This document shows positions 44,697 through 53,745 of a stretch of 64,000 nt of DNA, in pieces (the stretch's first letter is position 1; each line of letters starts with the position of its first letter). Made by a program: the position numbers and the translations under genes. The stretch is from Clostridia bacterium (GTDB lineage Bacteria > Bacillota > DSM-521 > Neomoorellales > SLTJ01). The stretch spans positions 83,901 to 147,900 of the forward strand of contig JANLFO010000003.1 of NCBI GenBank assembly GCA_024653205.1, read 5' to 3'. The notes below the pieces were generated by a model, which was not told the origin of the DNA, made no database searches, and saw nothing but the letters and a program-made list of their open reading frames with translations.

Positions 44697-46559
44697 CTAG
44701 TGGACATAGTAGAGATAACCCGAGTCATCCCCGTAGAAGAGCTTGCCGTCAGCGGCCGCAAAACCCTGCAGCACGTAGTTTTGGCTGGTATAGGTCCATC
44801 GGCCTTCTGACTTCCATTGCTCTTCTTCTTCGTCGTAGTAATGCTTTACGCAGACGGCCCGGCCTCCCTGGTTGTTTTCCGTGACATAGATGTAAATCTC
44901 GGTATCGGAAGCCGGGTAGACCACAGGTGAGGACTGGATTATCCGCAAATTCAGGTCATTGGGATCCTCACTTACCAGTTCGACAGGACGTCCAAAACCA
45001 CCGCCGGAAACCGGCACCGCCCACAAGCCGGAACCGCCGTAAATCCGGCCCATTCCCACGTACACCCAGTCGCCGTACCTGACCGGCGTAGAGGTGCAGT
45101 AGTTCTGCGGCTGTACGGGAGTTACTGCGCCCACTATCCTCTGGGTTGTTGGGTTATACTCAAGCTGGTACAGGTACCCGTCAGCAGAGGTCAGGTAGAG
45201 ATAGTCGTTCCCAGTGGCGTTGTCGTAGTAACAAATAGAGGAGCGTATAGGCTCATTGCTCTGCGTCAGGTCGTAGGCCTGCACGCCGGGGGTGTTGGTG
45301 TCCTGGTCTACCTCTATTGCATTGCCGTCCTGGTCCGGCTCCAACTTTACCACGTGGACCTTACCGTCTTCGTCACCGAAAATGGCCACATCGTCCACGC
45401 AGGCGGCTCCGGCCCAGTAGTAACCCTTGGGCGAACCTCCGGTGTACTCCCACTTGACCTGTCCCGTATTGGCATCAATGCAGAAGTACTTTCCGCCCGT
45501 ACTGCCCGTCCATTTACCCAGCAAGAGGTAGGAGCCAGTGGCGTTCTGGTAGTACTTCAAAGGCGTATTGGCCTGGCCGGACTGGGCGAGGTTGCAGAAG
45601 TTGCTGTTCAAGCTGAGCGCACCCGTACCCAACCCCGTCACCTTCTCCACCCCCATGCTCTGGGCTATCACCTGGCAGTCGGTGAAGCAGCAGGTGGCGG
45701 TGGAGGAAGCGGAGGTAGTATAATCGAACACGAAGCGGATGTCGTAGTTTACGCCTGAATTAGGGAAGTAGGTGGTGCTGATGTTTTCATTGACCGGTAC
45801 CCACGTATCGTAGGCCGTAGGCGTAATGGTCAGCGCCGTGTTCCAGGTGGAATCGCTGGGCCTTTTTACTTGCACCTTGATGAGCCGCTGGCTGGGCGGA
45901 GATCCGGTATACTGCTGCAAGTAGGAAAAGGCAATGCGCACGTTGGAGTTGCTGGGCACGTACACGGTCTGCTGGATATAGCCGTCTCCGTCGGTGGAAG
46001 GATCGTTCTCGTGGATCCGGGCACAGGTCTTACCCGATACGGTGGTCTGGGAAAACTCCGGGGAACCGGCCGAGCTACCCGTGGTCCACCCGTCTAAACT
46101 CGTGGTAAAGTCCTTGTTCTGAGTCTGGTTTAAATGGGTGTTTACCCCAAGGAAAATGCTGTTCCCGTCAGAGGCCGGGGTGCAAAGTTGGAAACCCCCC
46201 GTGTCTACGGTCAGCGGTGTGGATCCTGCCACCAGGGAATTGCCGCTGGTGTAGTACTCGTATAGCTTCTGGAAGGGGAAGACGTAAACGTAGCCCGTGT
46301 CGTTGGTGGTCACGTAAATAGGGGTGGAATCTATGCCGAAAAAGCTCCCGTATTCGGTTTGCACTGAGGTGACCGTAGCGGTAGACCCGGTGGGCAGCGC
46401 CGCACCGGTGTAAATCCCGCTGTTCTTCGCGTCCTTCTGGAACTGCGGCCAGTCGGCGGCAAGCGCCGGCGTGGCCGCAACCAACGCAACCAATAATAAG
46501 GCAAGAAAGATTACCAACGTCTTCTTCCCCACGTTTAAAGCACCTAGACTGATAGGCAT
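44697..46559 (-). CDS. Exported PQQ-like beta-propeller protein
   Basis: 620 residues. Signal peptide (VIFLALLLVALVAATPALA) followed at once by DWPQFQKDAKNSGIYTG, the usual first blade of PQQ-like/PQQ_2 propellers. Further blades: GGKYFCIDANTGQVKWEYTG, GAACVDDVAIFGDEDGKVHVV, DYLYLTSADGYLYQLEYN and ADGKLFYGDDSGYLYYVH. A jelly-roll-like insert sits at about 165-300 (QNKDFTTSLDGWTTG...FSYLQQYTG). No catalytic or anchoring motif, so a secreted or surface binding/scaffold role is likely. Thr/Ser/Asn-rich and slightly AT-richer than its neighbours, hinting at separate history. Precedes the multi-domain gene by 160 bp. Confidence 0.75.
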   Translation of the reverse strand: MPISLGALNVGKKTLVIFLALLLVALVAATPALAADWPQFQKDAKNSGIYTGAALPTGSTATVTSVQTEYGSFFGIDSTPIYVTTNDTGYVYVFPFQKLYEYYTSGNSLVAGSTPLTVDTGGFQLCTPASDGNSIFLGVNTHLNQTQNKDFTTSLDGWTTGSSAGSPEFSQTTVSGKTCARIHENDPSTDGDGYIQQTVYVPSNSNVRIAFSYLQQYTGSPPSQRLIKVQVKRPSDSTWNTALTITPTAYDTWVPVNENISTTYFPNSGVNYDIRFVFDYTTSASSTATCCFTDCQVIAQSMGVEKVTGLGTGALSLNSNFCNLAQSGQANTPLKYYQNATGSYLLLGKWTGSTGGKYFCIDANTGQVKWEYTGGSPKGYYWAGAACVDDVAIFGDEDGKVHVVKLEPDQDGNAIEVDQDTNTPGVQAYDLTQSNEPIRSSICYYDNATGNDYLYLTSADGYLYQLEYNPTTQRIVGAVTPVQPQNYCTSTPVRYGDWVYVGMGRIYGGSGLWAVPVSGGGFGRPVELVSEDPNDLNLRIIQSSPVVYPASDTEIYIYVTENNQGGRAVCVKHYYDEEEEQWKSEGRWTYTSQNYVLQGFAAADGKLFYGDDSGYLYYVH

Positions 46560-46771
46560 TTTCCTACGAACCTCCCCAATCGTGAAATTGGACTTGGGCC
46601 TACAGCCCTGTCCAGTTCCCCACCCTTGCTTCTGCCGCTTCCGCCCGACCTTTGTGGTTGCTCGGGATTACAGACGTTACACGGCAAGATGGCAACTGTT
46701 TATCTCGCGTAATCCCTCACCTCCCCGGGGGCAGTCGGAATACCCACGTGCCCGACACAACTTCTCCCTAC

Positions 46772-47299
46772 CTACTTCCCCAGCTCCGGCAGCTTCTGCA
46801 ATAGCCGGTAAAGCACCACCGCTGCCTCCGCGCGGGTGGACTGGCCCCGGGGCTCAAAGCGGTTGGCCTGCCGGCCCCGCATCAGGCCCTCCCGCACCGC
46901 CAGGGCTACGGAGTTTTTCGCCCAGGGGGAGATCTCCCCGGCATCGGCAAACCCGGCCAGCAACCGGGCCGTTTCCCGGTCGTCAATGCTCAGGTCCGGG
47001 CCGCTCTTGGACAGGAGCCGCACCATCATGGCCGCCACCTGCTCCCGGGTGATGGGCTGCTGCGGCGAGAAGGTGCGCTCGCCGGTGCCGGATACCAGGC
47101 CGGCCGCAGCCGCCGCCCCCACCATTCCCCGGTACCAGGCGCCAGCCGGCAGGTCGCTAAACCGGGCCGCGGCTTCGGGATCGGCCGCAAGTCCCGCCAT
47201 CCGGGCCAGGATGACCGCGAATTGGGCCCGGGTGACGGTGGCCTGCACGCCTCCGTTATTTACCCACCCCCGACCCTGGCTGGCAGCCCAGCCAAGCAA
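46772..47299 (-). pseudogene. SLH-domain remnant behind a B12 riboswitch
   Basis: An open frame of 175 codons of which the last 157 are the SLH tail of the 2114-residue protein (VTRAQFAVILARMAG to LLQKLPELGK). The first SLH repeat is cut in half, and there is no signal peptide and no convincing ribosome binding site (TTG 47299 lies in the riboswitch terminator; a GTG at about 47248 is 1 nt after GGAGG). The riboswitch abuts this remnant directly, so a B12-controlled SLH protein gene seems to have lost nearly all of its body by deletion. Copy B of the 473-bp repeat spans 46772-47244. Confidence 0.75.
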
Positions 47300-47665
47300 G
47301 AACCCCGGCTGCTTCCGAAAGCCGGGGTCTTGACGGTGCGCAAGGCACTATCGGGAGCGGTACGCCCCTGGCGGCCGTTTAATCGCCCGTCGGCCGCCCG
47401 GCATTACCGCCACCAGCTTCCCGCCTTTCCTCGGAAGGCCGAAGCGGTCCACCGCCGGGGCAGGTCTCCTGGCTTGCGGATCCTCGCTCTCCTCCGCCTT
47501 CCCGTCCCTCACGCGCGACAACCTGCTGACAGCGCCGCCGCACGGCAACGGACAGTGGCACCCTGGAAGGTCGCTCCCCGCTTACAGTGGCCGGGCCGCC
47601 CGGGATTCGCACCCGGTTCCCTTTTAATCCGGAAATCTCCCGGAACCCCTGCGGTAGCTCTGTTC
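47298..47665 (-). promoter_or_regulatory. Cobalamin (B12) riboswitch, second copy
   Basis: Minus strand, complete consensus: AAAAGGGAACCGGGTGCGAA, CCGGCCACTGTAAGCGGGG, GGTGCCACTGTCC and the B12 box AGCCAGGAGACCTGCC (47459-47479). The platform ends in the hairpin GACCCCGGCT / AGCCGGGGTTC followed by TTGCTT (47300-47330). Conserved arms match the copy at 33655-33985 closely, including GGGAACCGGGTGCGAATCCC. Downstream lie the SLH remnant and, after further gaps, the exported propeller and giant S-layer genes. Confidence 0.96.
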
Positions 47666-47689
47666 AGTTTTGCGGCCGGCATACACCGC

Positions 47690-47747
47690 CATAAAATACG
47701 AAAGGCACTCCCCCCTTGGGTGAAGTGCCTCCGGTGGTCCGGTCGGC
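47690..47747 (-). promoter_or_regulatory. Conserved leader/terminator element, copy 2
   Basis: Minus strand GCCGACCGGA-CCA-CCGGAGGCACTTCACC followed by GGGGGGAGTGCC and TTTCGTATTTTATG. Located about 30-90 nt upstream of the second B12 aptamer and about 90 bp after the VWA gene, so the RNA would meet this element first and then the riboswitch (tandem arrangement), unless it simply terminates the MoxR cluster. Confidence 0.65.
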
Positions 47748-47834
47748 CGGCAGAGGTTTTTAGACAGTATTTCCCGTCATCAGATAGCTTAACCGGCCTT
47801 TGGGCGTTCAGTCAATCCCGGATTTCGCCTCCGG

Positions 47835-50348
47835 CTACAGCATTTTTCGCGCCCAGAGCTCGCCTAGCAGCGCCGCTAAGGCCAGAGCGGCCAGAATCGG
47901 CTCCATCGGCACCTCCGCGCCGGTTTTCCTTTCCAGCGGCAGGGCGAAGACATTGGCGTTCCAGTCCACCACCCGCCCGTAGGCGGCGGGCAGGAAAATA
48001 TCCTGCTCCCGGAGGGCGTCAAACTCTGGGGAATAGTCCAGGTAGACCGTCCGGCGGGCCTGCTTTAGAATACTGCCGCTCCTTACCAGCCGGAAGTCCA
48101 GGGCGTAGCTGCCGGTTTGCTCCAGGTCGAACTCCCCCACCCATGCCCCTTTACCGACCGGCTCTAGTTCCAAGAGCCGCTTGTTTTCCTCTGCCGAGGG
48201 CGGAAGGACCAGCAGTTGCAGCGCTTCCCCGGCCTGAAAGCTGCTGGCGGATACGCTGGCCTTCACCCGGCACCCTCTTTGTATCAGGCTTATGTCCAGG
48301 CCTTCGCCGTCAGCGGCGGTCAGATCCCCCAGCACCCGGCTGAAGAAACCTTGCAGGCCGCTCCAGCGTATCCAGTCCCGGCTCCATTGGCCGCTTAAGT
48401 CCGGCGTCCACGCGGCTACCCGGCCCAATCCGTACTGCCACCGGGCCAGCACCGGGTCCCCGGTATCGCTCACCAGGATGGCTTCCGCCCCTTCCTTTAG
48501 ACCGGTTCCGGTATAGCCGTAAAGCCTGGGAAGAGCCGGCGGCTCGCCCGCGGTCCCTGGAGGCCGGGGAATGAACTCCCGGTCGTTCAAATACCGCTTG
48601 ACCGCGGCGTAGGCCTCTTTCACGAAGATTCCCGGTACCTCCCCCAGATAGTCGGTATAGTAGCTGCGCCCGCCGCCGCCCTCGGCCAGCCTGCGAATGA
48701 GTTCACGATCCGCGTCCCGGCCCACCGCCACGGCCGAGAGGGTAATGCCCCCGGACTTCATGCGCCGCAGGATGGTTTCGTAGCCCTCCTTCTCCGCCTG
48801 GCCATCGGTAAGCAGAATAAGGTGCTTTACCTTGACGTCGGCCTGCTCCAGGGCCTCGACCGCCAGCTCCAGGGCGGGCAGGATCAGGGTGCCGCCCCCG
48901 GGAGCCAGCCTGCCCACCCGGTCCCGCACCGTTTCCCGGCTGGAAAGCGGCGCCAGGGGCACCACCCACTCCTGCCGGTCCGAGAAGGCCAGCACTCCCA
49001 GCCGGTCGCCTTGGTCCAGCACCTCTACCGACTTCAGCACCGCTTCCTTGACCATTTCGATCTTGCGGGTCCCCTGGCTTTCGTCGTTCATGCTGCCGGA
49101 GCAGTCCACCACCAGCACCAGACCGGTGTCCGGCACTTTTTCCCTCCCCTTCATGCGGCAGCTCACCGGAAGCAGGCGCTCCAGCACGGTGCCCTCGTAA
49201 CCTCCCGGGCCGAAGGCGTGCTTTCCCCCCACCACCAGCAAGCCCGAACCCTGATCTTCCACGCTTTTCTGCAGGGCGGTTTCGAAACCTCCCGGCAAAT
49301 CCCGGTGCTCCACGTTGGCCAAGACCACCAGGTCGTAGGAGGAAAGGCCCCCCGGTTCCGTAGGGGCTTCTTGGGGCCGTCGCTCTACGACCGTGTAGCC
49401 GAGGCTTTGCACCAGCCGGGCCACGTTGGTGGCGTCCTCCTTCTCGCCTATCACCAGCGCCGCCGGAGCGCCCAGCAGAGGCACGGAAACCGTGAAGCTG
49501 TCGTTGCGCGGGTTTGCGTCCCCGGCAAAGCTTATTTCCCCCCAAAAGACCGCCTCCGCTTCGCCCTCCGCCGGCACCGAAAAGGAAAGCGAGTTGTAGC
49601 CCGGCTTTACGGCTACGTTTTCCTCCCGCACCTTGCGGCCCTGGCTAAGGAGTCTGAAGACCCCCACCCGTTCGTCATCCGCGTACAGTTGCGCCTCCAG
49701 CGTAATCCGGGTCCCCGGATAGGCGCCGGCCGGTCCCCTGAGCGAGACCAACTGCACATCGCCACTTTCGGTATCCGACACGGGGAGCACCACCAGGTTG
49801 ATTGCTTCCTCTCCCAGGCGGCGCAGGACCGGCTCGGAGTTGCCGAGGTTCTCCCGGCCGTCGGTAATCAGGACCAGCCTGCGGTTGCCTCCCCGGGGGA
49901 AATAGTCCCGGCAGAACTCCAGCGCCTTCTGAATATCGGTAAAATTAGGGTCAACAACTGCTTCCAGCCTCACTTCCCCCAGGGTTCGGGAAACCGGGTG
50001 CTCTACCGCCGGCTCCCGGGCGAAGCTCACCACCGCCACTTGATCCCACCGGCCCCGGTTTTCTCTCACCTGGCGGTTGAGGAAGGCCTCAATCTCTCTC
50101 GCCTTTTCCTGCACGCTCAGGGAGCGGTCCACCAGAAAAACGGTGGTAGTGCGGGTGGCAGGCAAGCTTACCCTCAGCCCCCACGCCGGGGGAAACAGGC
50201 AGGCCAGGGCCAAAAACTTGAGCGCCCCCCAGGCCAGATATTTCCGCCGGGAATATACCCGCCTGAGCTGAGCTGCCCGGCACACAAAGTAGGCGAGCAC
50301 CAGAGCCCAGGCCGCCGTGAGCAGAATTTCTGCCCGGTCATAGCCCAC
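47835..50348 (-). CDS. VWA-domain membrane protein (glutamine-amidotransferase-like region)
   Basis: 837 residues from a GTG with GGAGGTGG 6 nt upstream. Two N-terminal membrane helices, a first VWA-like domain (TVFLVDRSLSVQEKAREIEAFL, about 70-215), a beta module, a class-I amidotransferase-like fold (ALVIGEKEDATNVARLVQSLGYTVV, SYDLVVLANVE, GSGLLVVGGKHAFGPGGY), a second VWA with intact MIDAS (VLVVDCSGSMNDES, about 415) and a C-terminal membrane helix (MEPILAALALAALLGELW). Last gene of the MoxR cluster. Similar proteins accompany MoxR/DUF58 in envelope or metal-centre assembly systems; the exact role is unknown. Confidence 0.8.
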   Translation of the reverse strand: MGYDRAEILLTAAWALVLAYFVCRAAQLRRVYSRRKYLAWGALKFLALACLFPPAWGLRVSLPATRTTTVFLVDRSLSVQEKAREIEAFLNRQVRENRGRWDQVAVVSFAREPAVEHPVSRTLGEVRLEAVVDPNFTDIQKALEFCRDYFPRGGNRRLVLITDGRENLGNSEPVLRRLGEEAINLVVLPVSDTESGDVQLVSLRGPAGAYPGTRITLEAQLYADDERVGVFRLLSQGRKVREENVAVKPGYNSLSFSVPAEGEAEAVFWGEISFAGDANPRNDSFTVSVPLLGAPAALVIGEKEDATNVARLVQSLGYTVVERRPQEAPTEPGGLSSYDLVVLANVEHRDLPGGFETALQKSVEDQGSGLLVVGGKHAFGPGGYEGTVLERLLPVSCRMKGREKVPDTGLVLVVDCSGSMNDESQGTRKIEMVKEAVLKSVEVLDQGDRLGVLAFSDRQEWVVPLAPLSSRETVRDRVGRLAPGGGTLILPALELAVEALEQADVKVKHLILLTDGQAEKEGYETILRRMKSGGITLSAVAVGRDADRELIRRLAEGGGGRSYYTDYLGEVPGIFVKEAYAAVKRYLNDREFIPRPPGTAGEPPALPRLYGYTGTGLKEGAEAILVSDTGDPVLARWQYGLGRVAAWTPDLSGQWSRDWIRWSGLQGFFSRVLGDLTAADGEGLDISLIQRGCRVKASVSASSFQAGEALQLLVLPPSAEENKRLLELEPVGKGAWVGEFDLEQTGSYALDFRLVRSGSILKQARRTVYLDYSPEFDALREQDIFLPAAYGRVVDWNANVFALPLERKTGAEVPMEPILAALALAALLGELWARKML

Positions 50349-51888
50349 GCCTGGCCACCTCCCCCTCCAGGAGCAGCAGAGCCAGCACCAGGGCCAGAGC
50401 CGCCCTTGCAAGCGGCACGGCCAGCGGATTTGGGGGCGGGCGGCTTGCGGCCGAAGCGGCGTCGAGCCCTTCTCCCGTTATCAGGGCGGCGGGCGGGTTG
50501 TCCGGGTGTTCCCCGGCCGCGTCGGCGGCCAGCCATTGGACCAGGTTGTTCACCAGCAGGGGAAAGTCGGGCCGGGTGACGAGGTTGGTGCGGCGGAAGT
50601 CCAGACTGGAGTAGACGGTTCTCCGCCCGTTTTCTACCCCGGCGACCATCACCGGCAGGTCGCCCGCCTTCAACACCACTTGCATCCCCTCCCCCGCCGG
50701 AAGGGCCACCGCCCCCTCCAGGTAAACCTCTTTCAAAACCAAACCCTCGGTTAAGGGGGAGGGAAGCGCCTTTAAGGGGAGGCGCTCGTTAACCTCCGGT
50801 AGCGCGGAGCCGGCCGCCAGGCACCAGACCCCCGCCCTCTCCGGGAGAGCGGGCGGCAGTTGGCCGTCGGCTGCAATCACTACCTGGGCCCGACTTGCCT
50901 CCTCCCCGGCTGCCTCTTCGTTGCTTTCGACCTTGAGCAGCGCCGCGTCGGCCATGGCGGCGAGCGCCTTTTCCACAAAAAAGTCGCCCCCGAGCAAAAG
51001 CACTCTTTTCTTTCCCTGGTTTCCCGCCGGCACGAAATAGGCGTTGTCCTCTGCCAGCGCGTCCGGGTCCTCTATTTTAAGGGTGAGCACCCCTTCGGCC
51101 GCCGGCGCCGCCAGGGAATACTCGGCCTCGGACTGAGGAGACAGCTCGGCGGCAACAGCGTCCAGCAGCGTAGACCCCTGCCACAGGCTTAGGGTGACCT
51201 TTTTCTTCCCGGAGGAATAGTTCTTTACCGCGAACAGAACTTCCCCGTGGTAGTAATCGTAGCGCGCCCGGATAAGGCCCACGTTGTCCAGCGCTCCTCC
51301 CACCCTCACTATCCGGTCGCCCAGTTGCAGGTTCTTGTCCGTCACCAGGATGACCGGGGAGGGATAGGCGGCCAGCCGGGCGGCCGCCAGGGCGGCGTTC
51401 AGGGGACGGGAGGCGCACTGAGCGCGGGCCAGGGCCTCCAGCGCCTCGCGGGGAGCGGCATCAACGACCAGCTCCTGGACTCCTTCGGCCAGCAGGACAA
51501 GCGTCACCCTGGCGCCTTCCGAAAGATCGCGGATAATCCGGCCCGCTTCCTGCCTGGCCTGCTCGAACCTGCTGGTTCCCGCCTCCACCGCCCGCATGGA
51601 AAAGGACCCGTCCAAGGCCACCACCACCCGCTCCGCGGGGAAGGGGCGGGCCCAAAGCGGCCCGGCGGCCGCCAGGACCAGGAAGAGCCCCGCCAGGAGT
51701 TGCAAGAGGAGCGACAGGTACCGGTCCAGGCGCCTAAGCCGGAACCCCTGCTCCTCCCTCAGCGCCTCCTCCCAAAACCGCAGGCTGGGCACCCGGTATT
51801 CCACGACCGGCTGCTTCTTGAGATAGAGCAGCACCATTACCGGCAGGAGTAGACCCAGCAGCCACCCTTCCGGTCTAAGAAAGCTCAT
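50338..51888 (-). CDS. BatA/VWA-type membrane protein
   Basis: 516 residues from the ATG at 51888. The start SFLRPEGWLLGLLLPVMVLLYLKKQPVVEYRVPSLRFWEE is the BatA N-terminal module with a first helix and the usual L-Y-L-K motif. A second helix at about 55-75 is followed by a VWA-like domain (ERVVVALDGSFSMRAVEAG) with a D-G-S-x-S MIDAS. Last helix about 485-505. It overlaps the start of the next VWA gene by 11 nt and the DUF58 stop by 4 nt. A long N-terminal extension of the frame up to 52446 is antiparallel coding noise over the DUF58 gene. Confidence 0.82.
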   Translation of the reverse strand: MSFLRPEGWLLGLLLPVMVLLYLKKQPVVEYRVPSLRFWEEALREEQGFRLRRLDRYLSLLLQLLAGLFLVLAAAGPLWARPFPAERVVVALDGSFSMRAVEAGTSRFEQARQEAGRIIRDLSEGARVTLVLLAEGVQELVVDAAPREALEALARAQCASRPLNAALAAARLAAYPSPVILVTDKNLQLGDRIVRVGGALDNVGLIRARYDYYHGEVLFAVKNYSSGKKKVTLSLWQGSTLLDAVAAELSPQSEAEYSLAAPAAEGVLTLKIEDPDALAEDNAYFVPAGNQGKKRVLLLGGDFFVEKALAAMADAALLKVESNEEAAGEEASRAQVVIAADGQLPPALPERAGVWCLAAGSALPEVNERLPLKALPSPLTEGLVLKEVYLEGAVALPAGEGMQVVLKAGDLPVMVAGVENGRRTVYSSLDFRRTNLVTRPDFPLLVNNLVQWLAADAAGEHPDNPPAALITGEGLDAASAASRPPPNPLAVPLARAALALVLALLLLEGEVARRGL

Positions 51889-52748
51889 CCCCCCATCGCC
51901 ACCGCCTGTCTGAGGACCAGCACCGGGTCCGCGGTGGTAGGCGCCCACACGTACCAGGCGCCCCGCCGAAGGCACTCTTCTCTGGTCTCCACCAGGAAGC
52001 GCTTCACCTTCTCCCTGTAGCGGCTCCTGGCCTCGGCCGGGAAATGCACCCTTGTTACCCTTCCGGTTTCCGCGTGCACCAGCTTCAGCTCCTCCCCCAC
52101 TGGGGGTTCCAATTCCTGGGGAGAGATTATTTGCACCAGCGCCACCTCCCGGCCACCGGCACCCAGCCGGTCCAGCAGGGCGCCGACCTCCAGATCCAAG
52201 AAATCGGACAGCACGAAAACCAGCCCCGCCCCGCGGAGGCCGGCGCCGGCAAAAGCCCGGCCCGCCGTAACCCCACTTGGCCTTAAACGCAATACCAGCC
52301 GCGTGAGTTGGTAGAAAGGCTCTATTCCCGCCGCGTTTTCCGTCAACGCCTCGGACTGCCCCCGGGCGATGAAGAAGGAAACCCGGTCCCGCTGGCGCAG
52401 GGCCAGGTAGGCAAGGCCCAAGGCCAGCTTCACCCCCATTTCCCACTTGCCCGGACGGCCGAAATCCATAGAGGCGCTGCCGTCGAGCACTACGGCCACC
52501 TGCGCCTGCCTTTCCTCGCTGAAGTCCTTAAGAAAAAGGCTTCCCGTCCGGGCGTAGGCCTTCCAGTCGATCCTCCTCGGGTCTTCTCCGGGGATATAAG
52601 GGCGGTGGCCGTGGAAGTCCAGGGAACTCCCCGGCCGCAGGCCGGGGTGGATGCCCTCTCCGGCCCCGGTGAGACGTTGGCGCAGCCGGATGTTCCCCAG
52701 GTGCCGGATTTCCCGCAAAAAGCCTTCCAGTTCCGCCGGTCCCGGCAT
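51885..52748 (-). CDS. DUF58 domain protein
   Basis: 287 residues. The DUF58 motif SLDFHGHRPYIPGEDPRRIDWKAYARTGSLFLKDFSEERQ (about 41-80) is complete, followed by a VWA-like domain (VAVVLDGSASMDFGRPGKW) with a full D-G-S-x-S. Always found next to MoxR ATPases; thought to be a client or adaptor. No membrane helix. Overlaps the next gene by 4 nt. Confidence 0.9.
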   Translation of the reverse strand: MPGPAELEGFLREIRHLGNIRLRQRLTGAGEGIHPGLRPGSSLDFHGHRPYIPGEDPRRIDWKAYARTGSLFLKDFSEERQAQVAVVLDGSASMDFGRPGKWEMGVKLALGLAYLALRQRDRVSFFIARGQSEALTENAAGIEPFYQLTRLVLRLRPSGVTAGRAFAGAGLRGAGLVFVLSDFLDLEVGALLDRLGAGGREVALVQIISPQELEPPVGEELKLVHAETGRVTRVHFPAEARSRYREKVKRFLVETREECLRRGAWYVWAPTTADPVLVLRQAVAMGG

Positions 52749-52749
52749 C

Positions 52750-53745
52750 CTAGCCCAACCTTTTCAGGATATCTCTAATGATGGCGTCGCCTTCCACCCC
52801 GTCGGCTACGGCCTTGAAATTCAAAAAGAACCGGTGCCGCAGGCAGGGCAGGGCCATTTCCCGGACGTCCTCCACCGACACGTTGAACCGGCCTTGGGCC
52901 AGCGCCCTCACCCGGGCGGAGGCGATCATGGCCTGCACCCCGCGCGGGCTGGCTCCGTAGCGCACATACTCCCTCACCAAGGGCACGTCCGTCCGATCCG
53001 GGTGGGTCTGGAGCACAATCTGCACCGCTTTTTGCCTTGCCGTCGAGGGAACCGGCACCCGGCCGGCCAAATCCTTCATGAGCAGAAGCTCTTCCCGCGA
53101 TAGCCGCTTCTGCAGCCGCAGGCCGTCCCCCCCGATGGTGGTCACGTCGAGGATCCGGTGGATGTCCCGCTCGCCGGGTAGCCGCACCTGGAGCTTGAAG
53201 AGGAAGCGGTCCAGTTGGGCTTCCGGGAGACGGTAGGTGCCTTCCATTTCGATGGGATTCTGGGTGGCCAGAACGAAAAACGGTTCCGGCAGGCGGTAAG
53301 TAACCCCGCCGACGGTGACCGCCCCTTCCTGCATGGCCTCTAAAAGGGCGCTTTGGGTCTTGGGGCTGGCCCGGTTGATCTCGTCGGCCAGTACCAGGGA
53401 ACCGAAAAGGGGGCCGGGGCGGAAGGTGAATTCCAGCCCCCGCTCCGTGCGGTTTACTACTTCGGTGCCGATGATATCCGCGGGCATCAAGTCCGGAGTG
53501 AACTGGATGCGGGAAAAGGGAAGGTCCAACACCCGGGCGAAGGACTTTACCAGAACCGTCTTGCCCAGTCCCGGCGCTCCTTCCACCAGCACGTTCCCTC
53601 CGGCCACTATGGCAATCAGCACCTGCTCCACTATTTCCCTTTGCCCGACCACCTGCTTTTCCACTTCGCCCACCACGGCCTCAAACCGAGCCTTAAAGCT
53701 CTCTAAGACCTGAGTTTCCCTTTCCGCCTCAATTGCCGGCTCCAT
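52750..53745 (-). CDS. MoxR-family AAA+ ATPase
   Basis: 331 residues. Walker A EGAPGLGKT, RIQFTPDLMPADIIG, Walker B LVLADEINRASPKTQSALLEAM, sensor ATQNPIEMEGTYRLPEAQLDRFLFK, and the C-terminal lid with YVRYGASPRGVQAMI. MoxR proteins act as chaperone-like ATPases that mature or insert cofactors in VWA-containing or surface complexes. It overlaps the preceding gene by 17 nt and sits one base before DUF58. Confidence 0.95.
   Translation of the reverse strand: MEPAIEAERETQVLESFKARFEAVVGEVEKQVVGQREIVEQVLIAIVAGGNVLVEGAPGLGKTVLVKSFARVLDLPFSRIQFTPDLMPADIIGTEVVNRTERGLEFTFRPGPLFGSLVLADEINRASPKTQSALLEAMQEGAVTVGGVTYRLPEPFFVLATQNPIEMEGTYRLPEAQLDRFLFKLQVRLPGERDIHRILDVTTIGGDGLRLQKRLSREELLLMKDLAGRVPVPSTARQKAVQIVLQTHPDRTDVPLVREYVRYGASPRGVQAMIASARVRALAQGRFNVSVEDVREMALPCLRHRFFLNFKAVADGVEGDAIIRDILKRLG

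Noticed and set aside
48822-50579. 585-codon plus-strand frame
   Set aside because: Antisense to the VWA gene with Gln/His/Pro/Arg-rich composition typical of a shadow frame.
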